Source of the DNA: Sphingobacterium kitahiroshimense
GTDB taxonomy: Bacteria; Bacteroidota; Bacteroidia; Sphingobacteriales; Sphingobacteriaceae
NCBI RefSeq assembly: GCF_025961315.1
Contig: NZ_JAOQNK010000001.1
Coordinates: 1,736,001-1,800,000, forward strand
Length of the DNA: 64,000 nucleotides
Direction of reading: 5' to 3'
Shown: in pieces, positions 7,440-14,654 of the stretch
Numbering within the stretch: position 1 is the first letter of the stretch
Layout: each line of letters starts with the position of its first letter
Notes under the pieces: model-generated
The model's input: the letters and a program-made list of their open reading frames with translations, nothing else
Database searches by the model: none
Told to the model about the DNA's origin: nothing
Translations under genes and position numbers: made by a program

Positions 7440-8006
7440 TTATGACTTTTTCACTTGAACATTTCTTTCGATCCACTTTTCAAATTTTTCAACAAAGGAG
7501 GTTAGAAAATCATATGTAGAAGTATCTATAAGATCTCCACTGGCATCAAACAACTTTGCGGCATGGCTGATATACGCTTCCGGCTGTTGTAAAGTAGGCA
7601 TATTTAAGAATACCAAGGATTGACGAAGATGATGATTGGCCCCAAAAGCACCTAATCCTCCCGGAGTACAGCTTATAATGGCCGCAGGCTTACCATCCCA
7701 CACACTCTTCCCGTATGGTCTTGAACCTACATCTAGTGCATTCTTAAGTACTGCAGGAACCGATCGATTGTATTCGGGAGTGATAAATAATACCGCGTCA
7801 TATGGATTGATTATTTCTCTAAAATTTTGCCAGGCTACAGGTACGTCTTTTTCTAAATCCTCATTGTACAATGGCAATTCTCCAATTTCAATGTCATCAA
7901 ACTGCATACCGGCTATTTTAAATTGGCCAATAGCTCTTCCTATCTTTTTATTGAAAGATTCCTTTCTTAAACTTCCAACGATGAGTGCAACTTTAAATGG
8001 TTTCAT
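7440..8006 (-). CDS. NAD(P)H-dependent FMN reductase family protein
   Basis: A 188-residue flavodoxin-like oxidoreductase (FMN_red family: azoreductase, chromate or quinone reductase-like). The flavin phosphate loop GSLRKESFNKK follows the first strand (about residues 12-22). The family block PEYNRSVPAVLKNALD (about 78-93) and the glycine-rich CTPGGLGAFG segment are clear. It works in the cytoplasm and passes electrons from NAD(P)H via FMN to quinones or other acceptors. It is divergent from a broken AraC gene, which may once have regulated it. Substrate is not determinable. Confidence 0.9.
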   Translation of the reverse strand: MKPFKVALIVGSLRKESFNKKIGRAIGQFKIAGMQFDDIEIGELPLYNEDLEKDVPVAWQNFREIINPYDAVLFITPEYNRSVPAVLKNALDVGSRPYGKSVWDGKPAAIISCTPGGLGAFGANHHLRQSLVFLNMPTLQQPEAYISHAAKLFDASGDLIDTSTYDFLTSFVEKFEKWIERNVQVKKS

Positions 8007-8148
8007 AAATGATCATTTGTTTCTTTAATAACGTACAACAGTAGCTTTTGGTTTGCATATAATTCTCTGATTTGTCATGACACAACATGATTTCTAAGTT
8101 AAAAAACCATTACATTAGCGAACCATTAAACCAAATATTTAAAGCATT

Positions 8149-8772
8149 ATGATGTCAGATATCTATAGATAAAAATCACCTTTATCAGAGCAGGATTGTT
8201 TCGTAGTATTCGACCGTAGAAAATCATCTTTTACCTTTCCTGTACATATACATCCGGAGTATGAACTGAATTATGTAGAAGGAGCATCTGTAGCTCAACG
8301 GATCATTGGAGATTCCAGTGAAACCACCGGTCACAAAGATTTAGTTCTTATTGCCAATCCGGAATTAAAACACGCATGGAAGGATGGAGAATGCACATCA
8401 ACAGACATTCACGAAATCACCTTACAATTTCACCCCTCGCTGGTTGAACAGATCTTAGACAAAAAGCAATTTCAAAGCATACAGGAATTATTTAACAGGG
8501 CATCCAAAGGAGTTCACTTTGGCACCGCAACTATTGAGAAGGTGCTTCCCATACTACGCATTCTGACCATGGAAAAAAATGGCTTTTACGCTGTAATGAA
8601 ACTCTTTATCCTGCTATATGAATTATCCAAAGGAGAAGACCTCAGAGAACTTTCTAGTTCCACAAAAATGGGTATGACCCCAAATGAAATACTCCTACAA
8701 AGATTAGAGAATTACATTTCTAACAATGTTAGTCACATGATTCGATCTCTTTATCATAAAACAAAAAACTAA
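8149..8772 (+). pseudogene. AraC-family regulator remnant, interrupted and lacking its HTH
   Basis: Reading from ATG 8149, the frame hits an in-frame TAA at 8170-8172 (codon 8). The same frame then stays open to 8772 and encodes a cupin-type sensor domain typical of Bacteroidota AraC regulators (DCFVVFDRRKSSFTFPVHIH, then HPEYELNYVEG and NPELKHAWKDG). The two C-terminal HTH motifs expected after about residue 190 are missing; the frame ends in RSLYHKTKN. There is no ATG, GTG or TTG between the stop and 8542. The gene is therefore most likely inactive as a DNA-binding regulator. Confidence 0.8.
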
Positions 8773-8846
8773 TAAAAATTAACACACTTAAAATCAGCAA
8801 AATCACTGTTCAAAATCTATTTTTACCTTTATTTTTTTAAAATAAA

Positions 8847-8877
8847 TTTGGTAGGAATGTTAAAATTCGTACTTTTG
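8847..8877 (+). promoter_or_regulatory. Promoter of tRNA-Ser
   Basis: TTTG at 8847-8850, a 19-base spacer and TACTTTTG at 8870-8877 match the Bacteroidota consensus exactly. The tRNA 5' end is only 5 bases downstream, so the transcript probably begins at or within a base or two of the mature tRNA. Confidence 0.85.
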
Positions 8878-8881
8878 TCGC

Positions 8882-8966
8882 GGAGAGCTGGCAGAGTGGT
8901 CGAATGCGGCAGTCTTGAAAACTGTTGACTGTCATAGGTCCGGGGGTTCGAATCCCTCGCTCTCCG
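8882..8966 (+). tRNA. tRNA-Ser (TGA)
   Basis: The 85-nt class II tRNA has acceptor GGAGAGC paired with GCTCTCC, anticodon loop CTTGAAA giving anticodon TGA, a long variable arm (TTGACTGTCATAGGTCCGG region) and the T arm GGGGGTTCGAATCCCTC. The discriminator is G and CCA is not encoded. Its 3' end is repeated at 11330-11345, so it served as an integration site. Confidence 0.95.
8948..8963 (+). repeat. Putative attL in the tRNA-Ser 3' end
   Basis: TCGAATCCCTCGCTCT in the T arm and acceptor of tRNA-Ser recurs with one mismatch at 11330-11345 (13 contiguous identical bases). tRNA 3' ends are classic target sites of tyrosine recombinases, and integrase remnants lie between the two copies. Confidence 0.65.
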
Positions 8967-8989
8967 CATCCTAACAAGGAGAAAGTATC

Positions 8990-9023
8990 AAAACCCTACA
9001 AATTGTACAATTTGTAGGGTTTT
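8990..9023 (+). terminator. Terminator after tRNA-Ser
   Basis: The perfect palindrome (stem 8990-9004 with 9009-9023, loop GTAC) contains CCCTACAAATT and ends in a T-run. It lies 24 bases after the tRNA. Confidence 0.88.
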
Positions 9024-9067
9024 TCTTTTATACGTACATATCGTTTATTTCAATACCTCTCATTTCC

Positions 9068-9114
9068 AGCGAGACCCTAGCGAGACCCTAAAATATGTTA
9101 GCTAGAGTCTCGCT
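9068..9114. repeat. Direct and inverted 11-mers, possible integrase arm sites
   Basis: AGCGAGACCCT occurs twice in tandem (9068-9078 and 9079-9089), followed by a near-perfect inverted copy AGAGTCTCGCT at 9104-9114. The cluster lies between the tRNA 3' end and the integrase remnant, where arm-type binding sites of tyrosine recombinases usually lie. Confidence 0.45.
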
Positions 9115-9228
9115 AAAATGAACCGCTAGATGAGCACTGAATAAAGGCATTACATGACCAGTCGTTGAACATCTTGACAGTTTATATCCAATAGAATAAA
9201 TTGAATATTGAAATAAAACACCACCACA

Positions 9229-9440
9229 ATGAGCAGTCAAGTTTCCGTTTATATATATGCGCGTGACTGCATCCCATTTATGTCCGGATAACCATCCAAG
9301 GCAAACGAACCGAATTCTCGACTAAGAAATTCATCACACCATCCAAGTGGGACCAAAACGATGAAAATGAAGGGTCCCACCGAAGAAGCCCGTTCAATAA
9401 ATAGCTACCTCGACACCGTTAAAAACAAGCTAACACAATC
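9229..9440 (+). pseudogene. Truncated, frameshifted tyrosine integrase N-terminus
   Basis: Three frames must be joined. The ATG at 9229 gives MSSQVSVYIYARD and reaches a stop at about 9289. A second frame gives ITIQGKRTEFSTKKFITPSK (9288 on). A third gives MKGPTEEARSINSYLDTVKN (9367 on). Together they resemble the arm-binding and SAM-like N-terminal region of Bacteroidota transposon and conjugative-element integrases. The catalytic domain with the R-H-R-Y residues is absent, so the gene is dead. Confidence 0.72.
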
Positions 9441-9456
9441 ATGGTGTTATGAATTT

Positions 9457-9508
9457 AAGTATATAAAAAATGCGGAGACCGAGTGAACTCCACATTTTTT
9501 ATATACTT
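9457..9508 (-). terminator. Terminator of the YD-repeat gene
   Basis: A long inverted repeat pairs 9457-9472 with 9493-9508 (AAGTATATAAAAAATG and its complement), extended by GGAG/CTCC. It lies 30 bases past the stop of the minus-strand gene and ends in a T-run on that strand. Confidence 0.8.
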
Positions 9509-9538
9509 ACATACTTCATGAGACAGTTTCAAAAAAAT

Positions 9539-10204
9539 TTACTTTCCATTATAATTTTCAATCATTTTATAAAGGAGCAAGTAGTCGGTTTCAATTTGAC
9601 GAACCTTTCCGTTTATATCATATTCTATCCGTTTATCCCCAATTTGACGAACCTTTCCGTTTATATCATATTCTATCCGCTCATTCCCAATTTGACAAAC
9701 TCTATCATTGATATCATAATAAATCCGCTTATCTCCAATTTGGCGAACTCTATCATTGATATCATATTCAATCCGCTTATCTCCAATTTGGCGAACTCTA
9801 TCATTGATATCATAATCAATCCGCTTATCTCCAATTTGGCGAACTCTACCATTGATATCATAATCAATCCACTTATCTCCAATTTGGCGAACTCTACCAT
9901 TGATATCATAATCAATCCGCTTATCGCCAATTTGACGAACTTTATCATTGATATCATATTCAACCCGCTCATCGCCAATTTGACTAACCCTATCGTGGAT
10001 ATCATATTCTATTCGTTTATCCCCAACGCGGCTAATCCGATTGTGAATATCATACTCTATTCGATTATTATCAATTTTAGTACCTCGTAGAAAAAGAAGC
10101 TCCATTAAAAGCTTATTTTCACTGGTACTAAATCTCTCAATTAATTGTGCTTGAGCATTAATCGAAAAAAACAAAACAGGCAACAAAAACAGTAACTTCC
10201 TCAT
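9539..10204 (-). CDS. Secreted protein of tandem 16-residue YD-like repeats
   Basis: The 221-residue protein has a clear signal peptide (residues 1-20, cleavage after NAQAQ). From about residue 47 it consists of ten 16-residue units of the type RIEYDINDRVRQIGDK; the last unit is degenerate. The YDxxGRVxxI core resembles compact YD/RHS-type beta-strand repeats and suggests an elongated beta structure outside the cell. The DNA units are 48 bp long and nearly identical, which points to recent expansion by slippage or unequal exchange. The gene lies inside the tRNA-Ser island and has its own terminator. The function is unknown; surface adhesion or cell-contact roles are speculation. Confidence 0.75.
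   Translation of the reverse strand: MRKLLFLLPVLFFSINAQAQLIERFSTSENKLLMELLFLRGTKIDNNRIEYDIHNRISRVGDKRIEYDIHDRVSQIGDERVEYDINDKVRQIGDKRIDYDINGRVRQIGDKWIDYDINGRVRQIGDKRIDYDINDRVRQIGDKRIEYDINDRVRQIGDKRIYYDINDRVCQIGNERIEYDINGKVRQIGDKRIEYDINGKVRQIETDYLLLYKMIENYNGK
9587..10066 (-). repeat. 48-bp tandem repeat array, about ten units
   Basis: The coding repeats have a period of 48 bp and are most alike in the middle of the array (roughly 9700-9950), while both ends have diverged more. This is a candidate for length variation between strains. Array boundaries are approximate to one unit. Confidence 0.75.
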
Positions 10205-10799
10205 AGTTAAGAATTAAATATCCTGAAAAGCGCCGTCATACACTTTTTCTTTTACTCATATCAGAACAAAAAAAACATACATCACAAAGCCTTCCGTTAT
10301 CTTACAAGTTAACAAAAAAATAGAAAAATTCTAACTTACAGCAAACTATTGATCAGAAAACAACGTAACAAATTCACTATATGACTCATATATTTCCTAT
10401 CTTCAATATAAAAAAAGTGAGTTCGATTGAACTTCTTTCTTAATCATTAAGTGTTCACTTTCCCCTATCTACTACAAAGTCCTATTTGGAGTCCAAGTCA
10501 AACACACATCTATGCGCAATTCGACCTTGATATGCGGCTTATATATCCTCAAAATAACGCATTAAAGCTGTTTATACTAAATGTCTACCTACAACAAAAA
10601 CTGAAAGAGGTAACCCCTCCTAATAAAATCAAGAAGCAATATTTCTCACATCATCCTACCAAATTTGAAGCTTACAGCAGTCTATACGACCTTAGCGATA
10701 CGACCAATCAATTTGAAATCCTCAGCTATATTCGACCTTTGGGAAATAGATGGATAACCACCTATTATGGTCAACCTAAATATTAACCACATGCGAGAT
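10205..10799. other. Island interior without a recognisable intact gene
   Basis: A plus-strand frame of 111 codons (10451-10786) is open, but it has no familiar motif and no ribosome binding site or promoter that I can identify. Its composition is AT-rich. It could be a fragment of a larger decayed gene, perhaps the one recognised just downstream. Confidence 0.3.
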
Positions 10800-11056
10800 A
10801 GTTTGCATATGGCATAAGCTATCTTTGGCAGTCCAAATGTAAGCAAAGACGCTTCCTCTATTATCAATATCAATCCTCTTGTCATCTTTCAAAATCTAAA
10901 GGTTCCAGTTCTGATTTTGGATGCTATATCTACTGATGACCCTATTCCTACTTACGAAGAGAATAAGAGGCTAGCTGAAAATCACCATAAAACATATCGT
11001 AGTGGAAAATATCTCGCACAACATTCATTATGCGGAGTCTTAAATTTTCATCATAG
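10800..11056 (+). pseudogene. Alpha/beta-hydrolase-like C-terminal fragment, frameshifted
   Basis: One frame crosses a TAA at about 10815 and reads AIFGSPNVSK, then NLKVPVLILDAISTDDPIP and TYEENKRLAE. This resembles the strand-plus-acid-residue segment near the C-terminus of proline-iminopeptidase-like hydrolases. The expected catalytic-His block (HNIHY) appears in another frame at 11017-11031, so a frameshift has occurred. No nucleophile elbow is visible upstream. The identification rests on short motifs. Confidence 0.35.
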
Positions 11057-11329
11057 CGATTACAGACTTTCTCGCCAATCTTTAAAAAGACTATTTTTTA
11101 CTATAATCATGTATACCCAAATATAAAAAATCAAATGCAAAAAGATTAATATACAAACATCTACACAAGTATAAAGTAGAATTAAAACATCAAATAATGT
11201 TGTTCATATCGTATCTTTGTATAAGAAATCAGAAGTAGAAAACGAAAACTGGATTTAGCGAAACCTTTTAGAGCCCCCCAAAAACCAGGCACTATAAAAG
11301 AAACAAAACCAAGGAGTTACGAACAAGGC

Positions 11330-11345
11330 TCAAATCCCTCGCTCT
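11330..11345 (+). repeat. Putative attR, copy of the tRNA-Ser 3' segment
   Basis: TCAAATCCCTCGCTCT repeats the tRNA-Ser segment at 8948-8963 with a single mismatch. It has no tRNA around it, so it marks the far end of an inserted segment rather than a second tRNA gene. Confidence 0.65.
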
Positions 11346-11457
11346 ATCCAAAAAAGAAACTCCATCTATATCACAGTAGCCTATATATCTTATTCTATCA
11401 AATATTTTTTAAATTGCAATATTAATAATAAAAGACTTCAACGTGTTTTTATTGCAA

Positions 11458-11489
11458 TTTGTATTAAGAACAATTCACAATGATATTTG
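11458..11489 (+). promoter_or_regulatory. Possible promoter of the ABM-NAGS-like pair
   Basis: TTTG at 11458-11461, a 20-base spacer and GATATTTG at 11482-11489 match the consensus except for G in place of the first T. The predicted transcription start near 11494 supports translation from the ATG at 11517. Confidence 0.5.
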
Positions 11490-11516
11490 ATTTTCACTGA
11501 TAATTTAAACAAACCG

Positions 11517-11816
11517 ATGATATTAGAATTAGCGATATTACATATAAAAGCAGGTAAGCAGCTTGCATTTGAAAATGATTTCATCACAGCCAGCCAATAT
11601 ATTGCAACTATTGACGGCTATATAAGGCATTCACTAAAAAAATGTATCGAGGTAGAAAACCAGTATGTACTTCTAGTGGAGTGGAGTTCTGTAGAAGCAC
11701 ATGAAATTGGATTCCGCCAGTCTCCGCAATATTTAAAATGGAAAGAGCTGCTTCACGACTATTATGATCCCTTTCCTCAAGTTTTTCATTACGAAGATTT
11801 ACCTCAAAAAATATGA
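11517..11816 (+). CDS. Antibiotic biosynthesis monooxygenase (ABM) domain protein
   Basis: A 99-residue single-domain protein when started at ATG 11517; a longer frame from a TTG at 11487 would overlap the putative -7 element. The pattern of strand (ILELAILHIKAGKQ), helix, strand (YVLLVEWSSVEAHEIGFRQS) and a late hydrophobic/aromatic segment (FPQVFHYED) is that of dimeric alpha+beta ABM folds. Members oxidise or isomerise small aromatic or quinone compounds or act as heme-degrading relatives. Its stop overlaps the next start (ATGA), indicating translational coupling. Confidence 0.75.
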   Translation: MILELAILHIKAGKQLAFENDFITASQYIATIDGYIRHSLKKCIEVENQYVLLVEWSSVEAHEIGFRQSPQYLKWKELLHDYYDPFPQVFHYEDLPQKI

Positions 11817-12151
11817 TAAATTATAATAACAAACGTTTTTCTGCTGTAAACAATAGCAATAATGGAGAAACATCCCATGAAACAGTTTTCCACTATAAAC
11901 AGCTTGACTCTATTGTAACAGCTCAATATAATGGAGGTAAAATCATCCATGGTCAATTGATTAGTATCGTGAATGAGCAGAGGGAAATTGATATGCGCTA
12001 TCAACAGGTGAATAGAGAAGGAAAATTAATGACTGGAATCTGTAAATCTAAACCTGAAATCTTACCGAATGGAAAGATAAGATTACATGAACGCTGGCAA
12101 TGGACTTCGGGAGACCTATCTTTAGGGCAGTCTATTATTGAAGAATTGTAA
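11813..12151 (+). CDS. Small conserved protein, often labelled n-acetylglutamate synthase-like
   Basis: A 112-residue cytoplasmic protein with alternating strands (AQYNGGKIIHGQLISI, IDMRYQQVNREGKLMTGIC) and a terminal RLHERWQWTSGD block. This pattern is common in Bacteroidota and usually carries the name n-acetylglutamate synthase, but it contains no acetyltransferase (GNAT) motif, so that activity is doubtful. The beta-rich, lipocalin-like layout suggests small-molecule binding. It overlaps the ABM gene by 4 bases. Confidence 0.65.
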   Translation: MINYNNKRFSAVNNSNNGETSHETVFHYKQLDSIVTAQYNGGKIIHGQLISIVNEQREIDMRYQQVNREGKLMTGICKSKPEILPNGKIRLHERWQWTSGDLSLGQSIIEEL

Positions 12152-12187
12152 ACCATATCTTGAATACCAATACTAAAACAATAAATA

Positions 12188-12547
12188 ATGAATTTCACGT
12201 TCCACCAGATCAATCACATTAAAGTAGCAGAATTAATTTCCGAGGCTGTAGTCATAAAAACGGCAGATGATGCCGTAGATTTAATAGGAAATCTTTATTA
12301 TGAGGATCTCTCTAAAGTAATCGTACACGAAAAAAATTTGATATCAGATTTTTTTGATCTCAAAAATAAAATCGCAGGAGAGGTATTGCAAAAGTTTTCT
12401 AATTACCGCATGCAAATCATTATCATAGGTGATTTTTCAAAATTCACTTCCAAAAGCATAATTGATTTCATATATGAAAGTAATAAAGGAAGACAGGTTA
12501 ATTTTGTAAAAACACTAGAGGAGGCACTATCACTTCTTGCAAAATAA
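12188..12547 (+). CDS. DUF4180 domain protein
   Basis: A 119-residue protein filling one DUF4180 domain. Family hallmarks are the acidic stretch ADDAVDLIGNLYYEDLSKVI (about residues 27-46), the helix ISDFFDLKNKIAGEVLQKFSN and the strand MQIIIIGDFS. The fold is predicted to be STAS-like alpha/beta. The function is unknown. It lies 36 bases behind the preceding gene and may share its transcript. Confidence 0.78.
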   Translation: MNFTFHQINHIKVAELISEAVVIKTADDAVDLIGNLYYEDLSKVIVHEKNLISDFFDLKNKIAGEVLQKFSNYRMQIIIIGDFSKFTSKSIIDFIYESNKGRQVNFVKTLEEALSLLAK

Positions 12548-12697
12548 AAAACATGAAGGAGTGATTTTGAACTTTCACTGGCAATGCAAGTATTATTCAT
12601 AAGCTTGAATGAAGTATAAAATTTAAATTTTCTGTTTTTTAGAAAAAACCTGCTTCAGCAACAAAACTGTTAGATATGAAAAAAACACCACCCAATA

Positions 12698-12729
12698 TTT
12701 GCTGGCTCGCATAAAAAGCCCTAGCTTTA
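12698..12729 (+). promoter_or_regulatory. Promoter of the efflux locus leader gene
   Basis: TTTG at 12698-12701, a 20-base spacer and TAGCTTTA at 12722-12729 (one mismatch to TAnnTTTG). The following ATG at 12737 lies only 7 bases after the -7 element, so the mRNA would be almost leaderless. Confidence 0.55.
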
Positions 12730-12736
12730 CCTTTAT

Positions 12737-13138
12737 ATGAACCGCTTTAGACTACATATCACAAGAAAATCGCAACGCATCTTATTTGTCGTTGCAACGG
12801 TTTTTTGTGTACTGTTGACTTCCTGTGCAATAAAAAGTAGCATTAAAAGCTGGGCAGATATAACAAGTAATACAACAAAAGCTCCGATAAAAAATGGAAA
12901 TCTATTTTCCAGCAACGTAGCTGAAAAATGTATCAATAGTGAAAGCACAGATACACAGATATCACAAGCTGTTTCTTTTCATGTTGGTGATTTTACTCCA
13001 CTTGTATTATTTACCCTTGCGTTTATGTTGCTGCTTAACATTGTTATCCGCAGTCAACAAGTACACCCCAATTATGGTAATCTGAAACTATCAGGCTCCA
13101 TTCCTATTTTTATAAGAGATCGCAATCTCCAAATTTAG
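12737..13138 (+). CDS. Small membrane protein at the head of an RND efflux locus
   Basis: A 133-residue protein with an N-terminal hydrophobic segment (about residues 14-32, ending in LLTSC) and a second one at about 89-106 (PLVLFTLAFMLLLNIVI). The N-terminal Cys could make it a lipoprotein, but the following membrane segment makes an inner-membrane topology equally possible. It resembles in placement the small protein at 43-423: both are short membrane proteins ahead of transport genes. The function is unknown. Confidence 0.55.
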   Translation: MNRFRLHITRKSQRILFVVATVFCVLLTSCAIKSSIKSWADITSNTTKAPIKNGNLFSSNVAEKCINSESTDTQISQAVSFHVGDFTPLVLFTLAFMLLLNIVIRSQQVHPNYGNLKLSGSIPIFIRDRNLQI

Positions 13139-13256
13139 TACTTCTTTTTACCTTCCTATAATCCTATTGATCATTACTTTTCAATAGGCAAAACTTCTAT
13201 TTTATTCTAGACAGCTTGTTGTTATTTCAACGGCTTTTCAAAAACATAATATCATT

Positions 13257-14645
13257 ATGATAAAAGACATAGTGGCAGCTATATGTATGTGGCTTGCCCT
13301 TGCATCCGTGCTACCCTTATACGGACAGCAAAAAAAAGAAAACACACTGGGCAGTTTATGGTCTCAGGTGGAAGAAAACTACCCTGGAATAGCTGTTAAA
13401 AAAATTGCTATAAATGCGGCCGAGCTAAATGCCAAAGCTGTAAAAAGTACTCATCTTCCACAAGTAAAAACACAATTTCAAAACACCTATGGCACTTATG
13501 AAGGGAGTGCCGGAGCTTTCTTTCCGCAGCCCGGTTTTTTTAATGTAAGCGGTAATCCTGGAGCATTAGAAGGAAGCAGTTTAGCAGCAAATAGCTTTGC
13601 TTCGGCTACTGTTGAATGGGAATTGTTCACCTTTGGTAGACTTAAAAAAGAAAATGAAGTGGCAGAAACGCTAGTTCAGAAAAAAGTTAGTGAACAGGAT
13701 GCTTACATCCTAAATCTCAAAAAAGTACTTTCTGAACGCTACATCACATTGCTTTATAATCATGCAAAATTAGAATGGTCTAAAAAAAATACGGAACGCT
13801 TAGATGATATCCGTAAAATCAGTTCAGGTTTAGCGGCTTCGGGTCTTAAACCTGCGGCAGATAGTCTTTTGGCTACTTCTTCTTATGTGCAGGCTATGGG
13901 TGAGCATGATAAATGGAACGGTAATAAGTATGCTTCCTATATCAAACTCCAAGAACTATATGATCAAGATACTGTTATGTACAGTTCATCCATTCGGCAT
14001 TTTTCAGCTCCTATGGAAAGTCAGGATGTAAATGCTAGTCAGGGCATCAACGACAGTCATCCAATATTAGCTGCATTAGGCAAACAGATGCAATACTATA
14101 CGCAAAGCGGAGAAGCCCAAAAGAGAGCAGCGATGCCATCATTAAAGCTACTAGGTGGCTATGCTTACCGAGGAACAGGTGTTAACTCCAATGGTAAAAG
14201 TTCAAGTGCATGGCAAGACGGTTTTAGAAATAACACGAATAATATGCTTGTCGGTATAGGCATAACATGGAATATAACAAGTTTATATACAAACCGATTA
14301 AAAGGTAAAGGATTAAATGAAGAGGCCAACAGCGCTAAATTATTGCAAACGCAATATCAGGATGCGATGGAAGCAGATCTATCAGCATCTCAAACAAAAA
14401 GCCACTGGCAATATAAGCAGTTACAAAAATCTCAAATCGCCGTTAAACAGGCACAAGATGCTTATGGTATGTATCTAGCCCGTTATAAAAGTGGACTGAT
14501 CACGCTTAGTGAATTATTACAGATCCGCATTTTACTTGAACAGGCCGAGAATAATCATATCGAAGCCTCCCGTTCGTATTGGATGTTACTGGCATATGAG
14601 TCAGAGCTAACGGCCAATTTCGATTATCTGTTTAATAACCTTTAA
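13257..14645 (+). CDS. TolC-family outer membrane efflux protein
   Basis: A 462-residue outer membrane channel of the OEP family with a signal peptide (residues 1-23, ending LPLYGQQ). Two long helical halves are visible, each with the alternating polar/hydrophobic pattern of TolC coiled coils, and the segment ALGKQMQYYTQSGEAQKRAA fits the second repeat. It forms the exit duct of a tripartite pump with the RND and adaptor proteins encoded directly downstream (9-base gap). Substrate is unknown. Confidence 0.9.
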   Translation: MIKDIVAAICMWLALASVLPLYGQQKKENTLGSLWSQVEENYPGIAVKKIAINAAELNAKAVKSTHLPQVKTQFQNTYGTYEGSAGAFFPQPGFFNVSGNPGALEGSSLAANSFASATVEWELFTFGRLKKENEVAETLVQKKVSEQDAYILNLKKVLSERYITLLYNHAKLEWSKKNTERLDDIRKISSGLAASGLKPAADSLLATSSYVQAMGEHDKWNGNKYASYIKLQELYDQDTVMYSSSIRHFSAPMESQDVNASQGINDSHPILAALGKQMQYYTQSGEAQKRAAMPSLKLLGGYAYRGTGVNSNGKSSSAWQDGFRNNTNNMLVGIGITWNITSLYTNRLKGKGLNEEANSAKLLQTQYQDAMEADLSASQTKSHWQYKQLQKSQIAVKQAQDAYGMYLARYKSGLITLSELLQIRILLEQAENNHIEASRSYWMLLAYESELTANFDYLFNNL

Positions 14646-14654
14646 TATATAGAT

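Larger units (their letters stand above)
8964..11345. mobile_element. Decayed integrative island at tRNA-Ser
   Basis: The segment is bounded by a duplicated tRNA-Ser 3' segment (8948-8963 and 11330-11345). It contains arm-site-like repeats (9068-9114), a truncated frameshifted tyrosine integrase N-terminus (9229-9440), a secreted YD-repeat gene on the minus strand and a broken hydrolase fragment. No full integrase, mobilisation or transfer gene remains. The boundaries rest on the repeat alone. Confidence 0.6.

Noticed and set aside
9673..10005. Open frames in both strands across the 48-bp repeat array
   Set aside because: A 48-bp repeat is a multiple of three, so alternative frames stay open as a by-product. 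Only the frame with a signal peptide (9539-10204, minus) is credible.
9587..10066. CRISPR-like array
   Set aside because: The regular repeats are adjacent with no unique spacers and encode a protein repeat in frame, so this is not a CRISPR array.
10451..10786. 111-codon plus-strand open frame in the island
   Set aside because: No recognised motif, no clear promoter or ribosome binding site, and it sits beside decayed sequence. I kept the region as unassigned rather than calling a gene.
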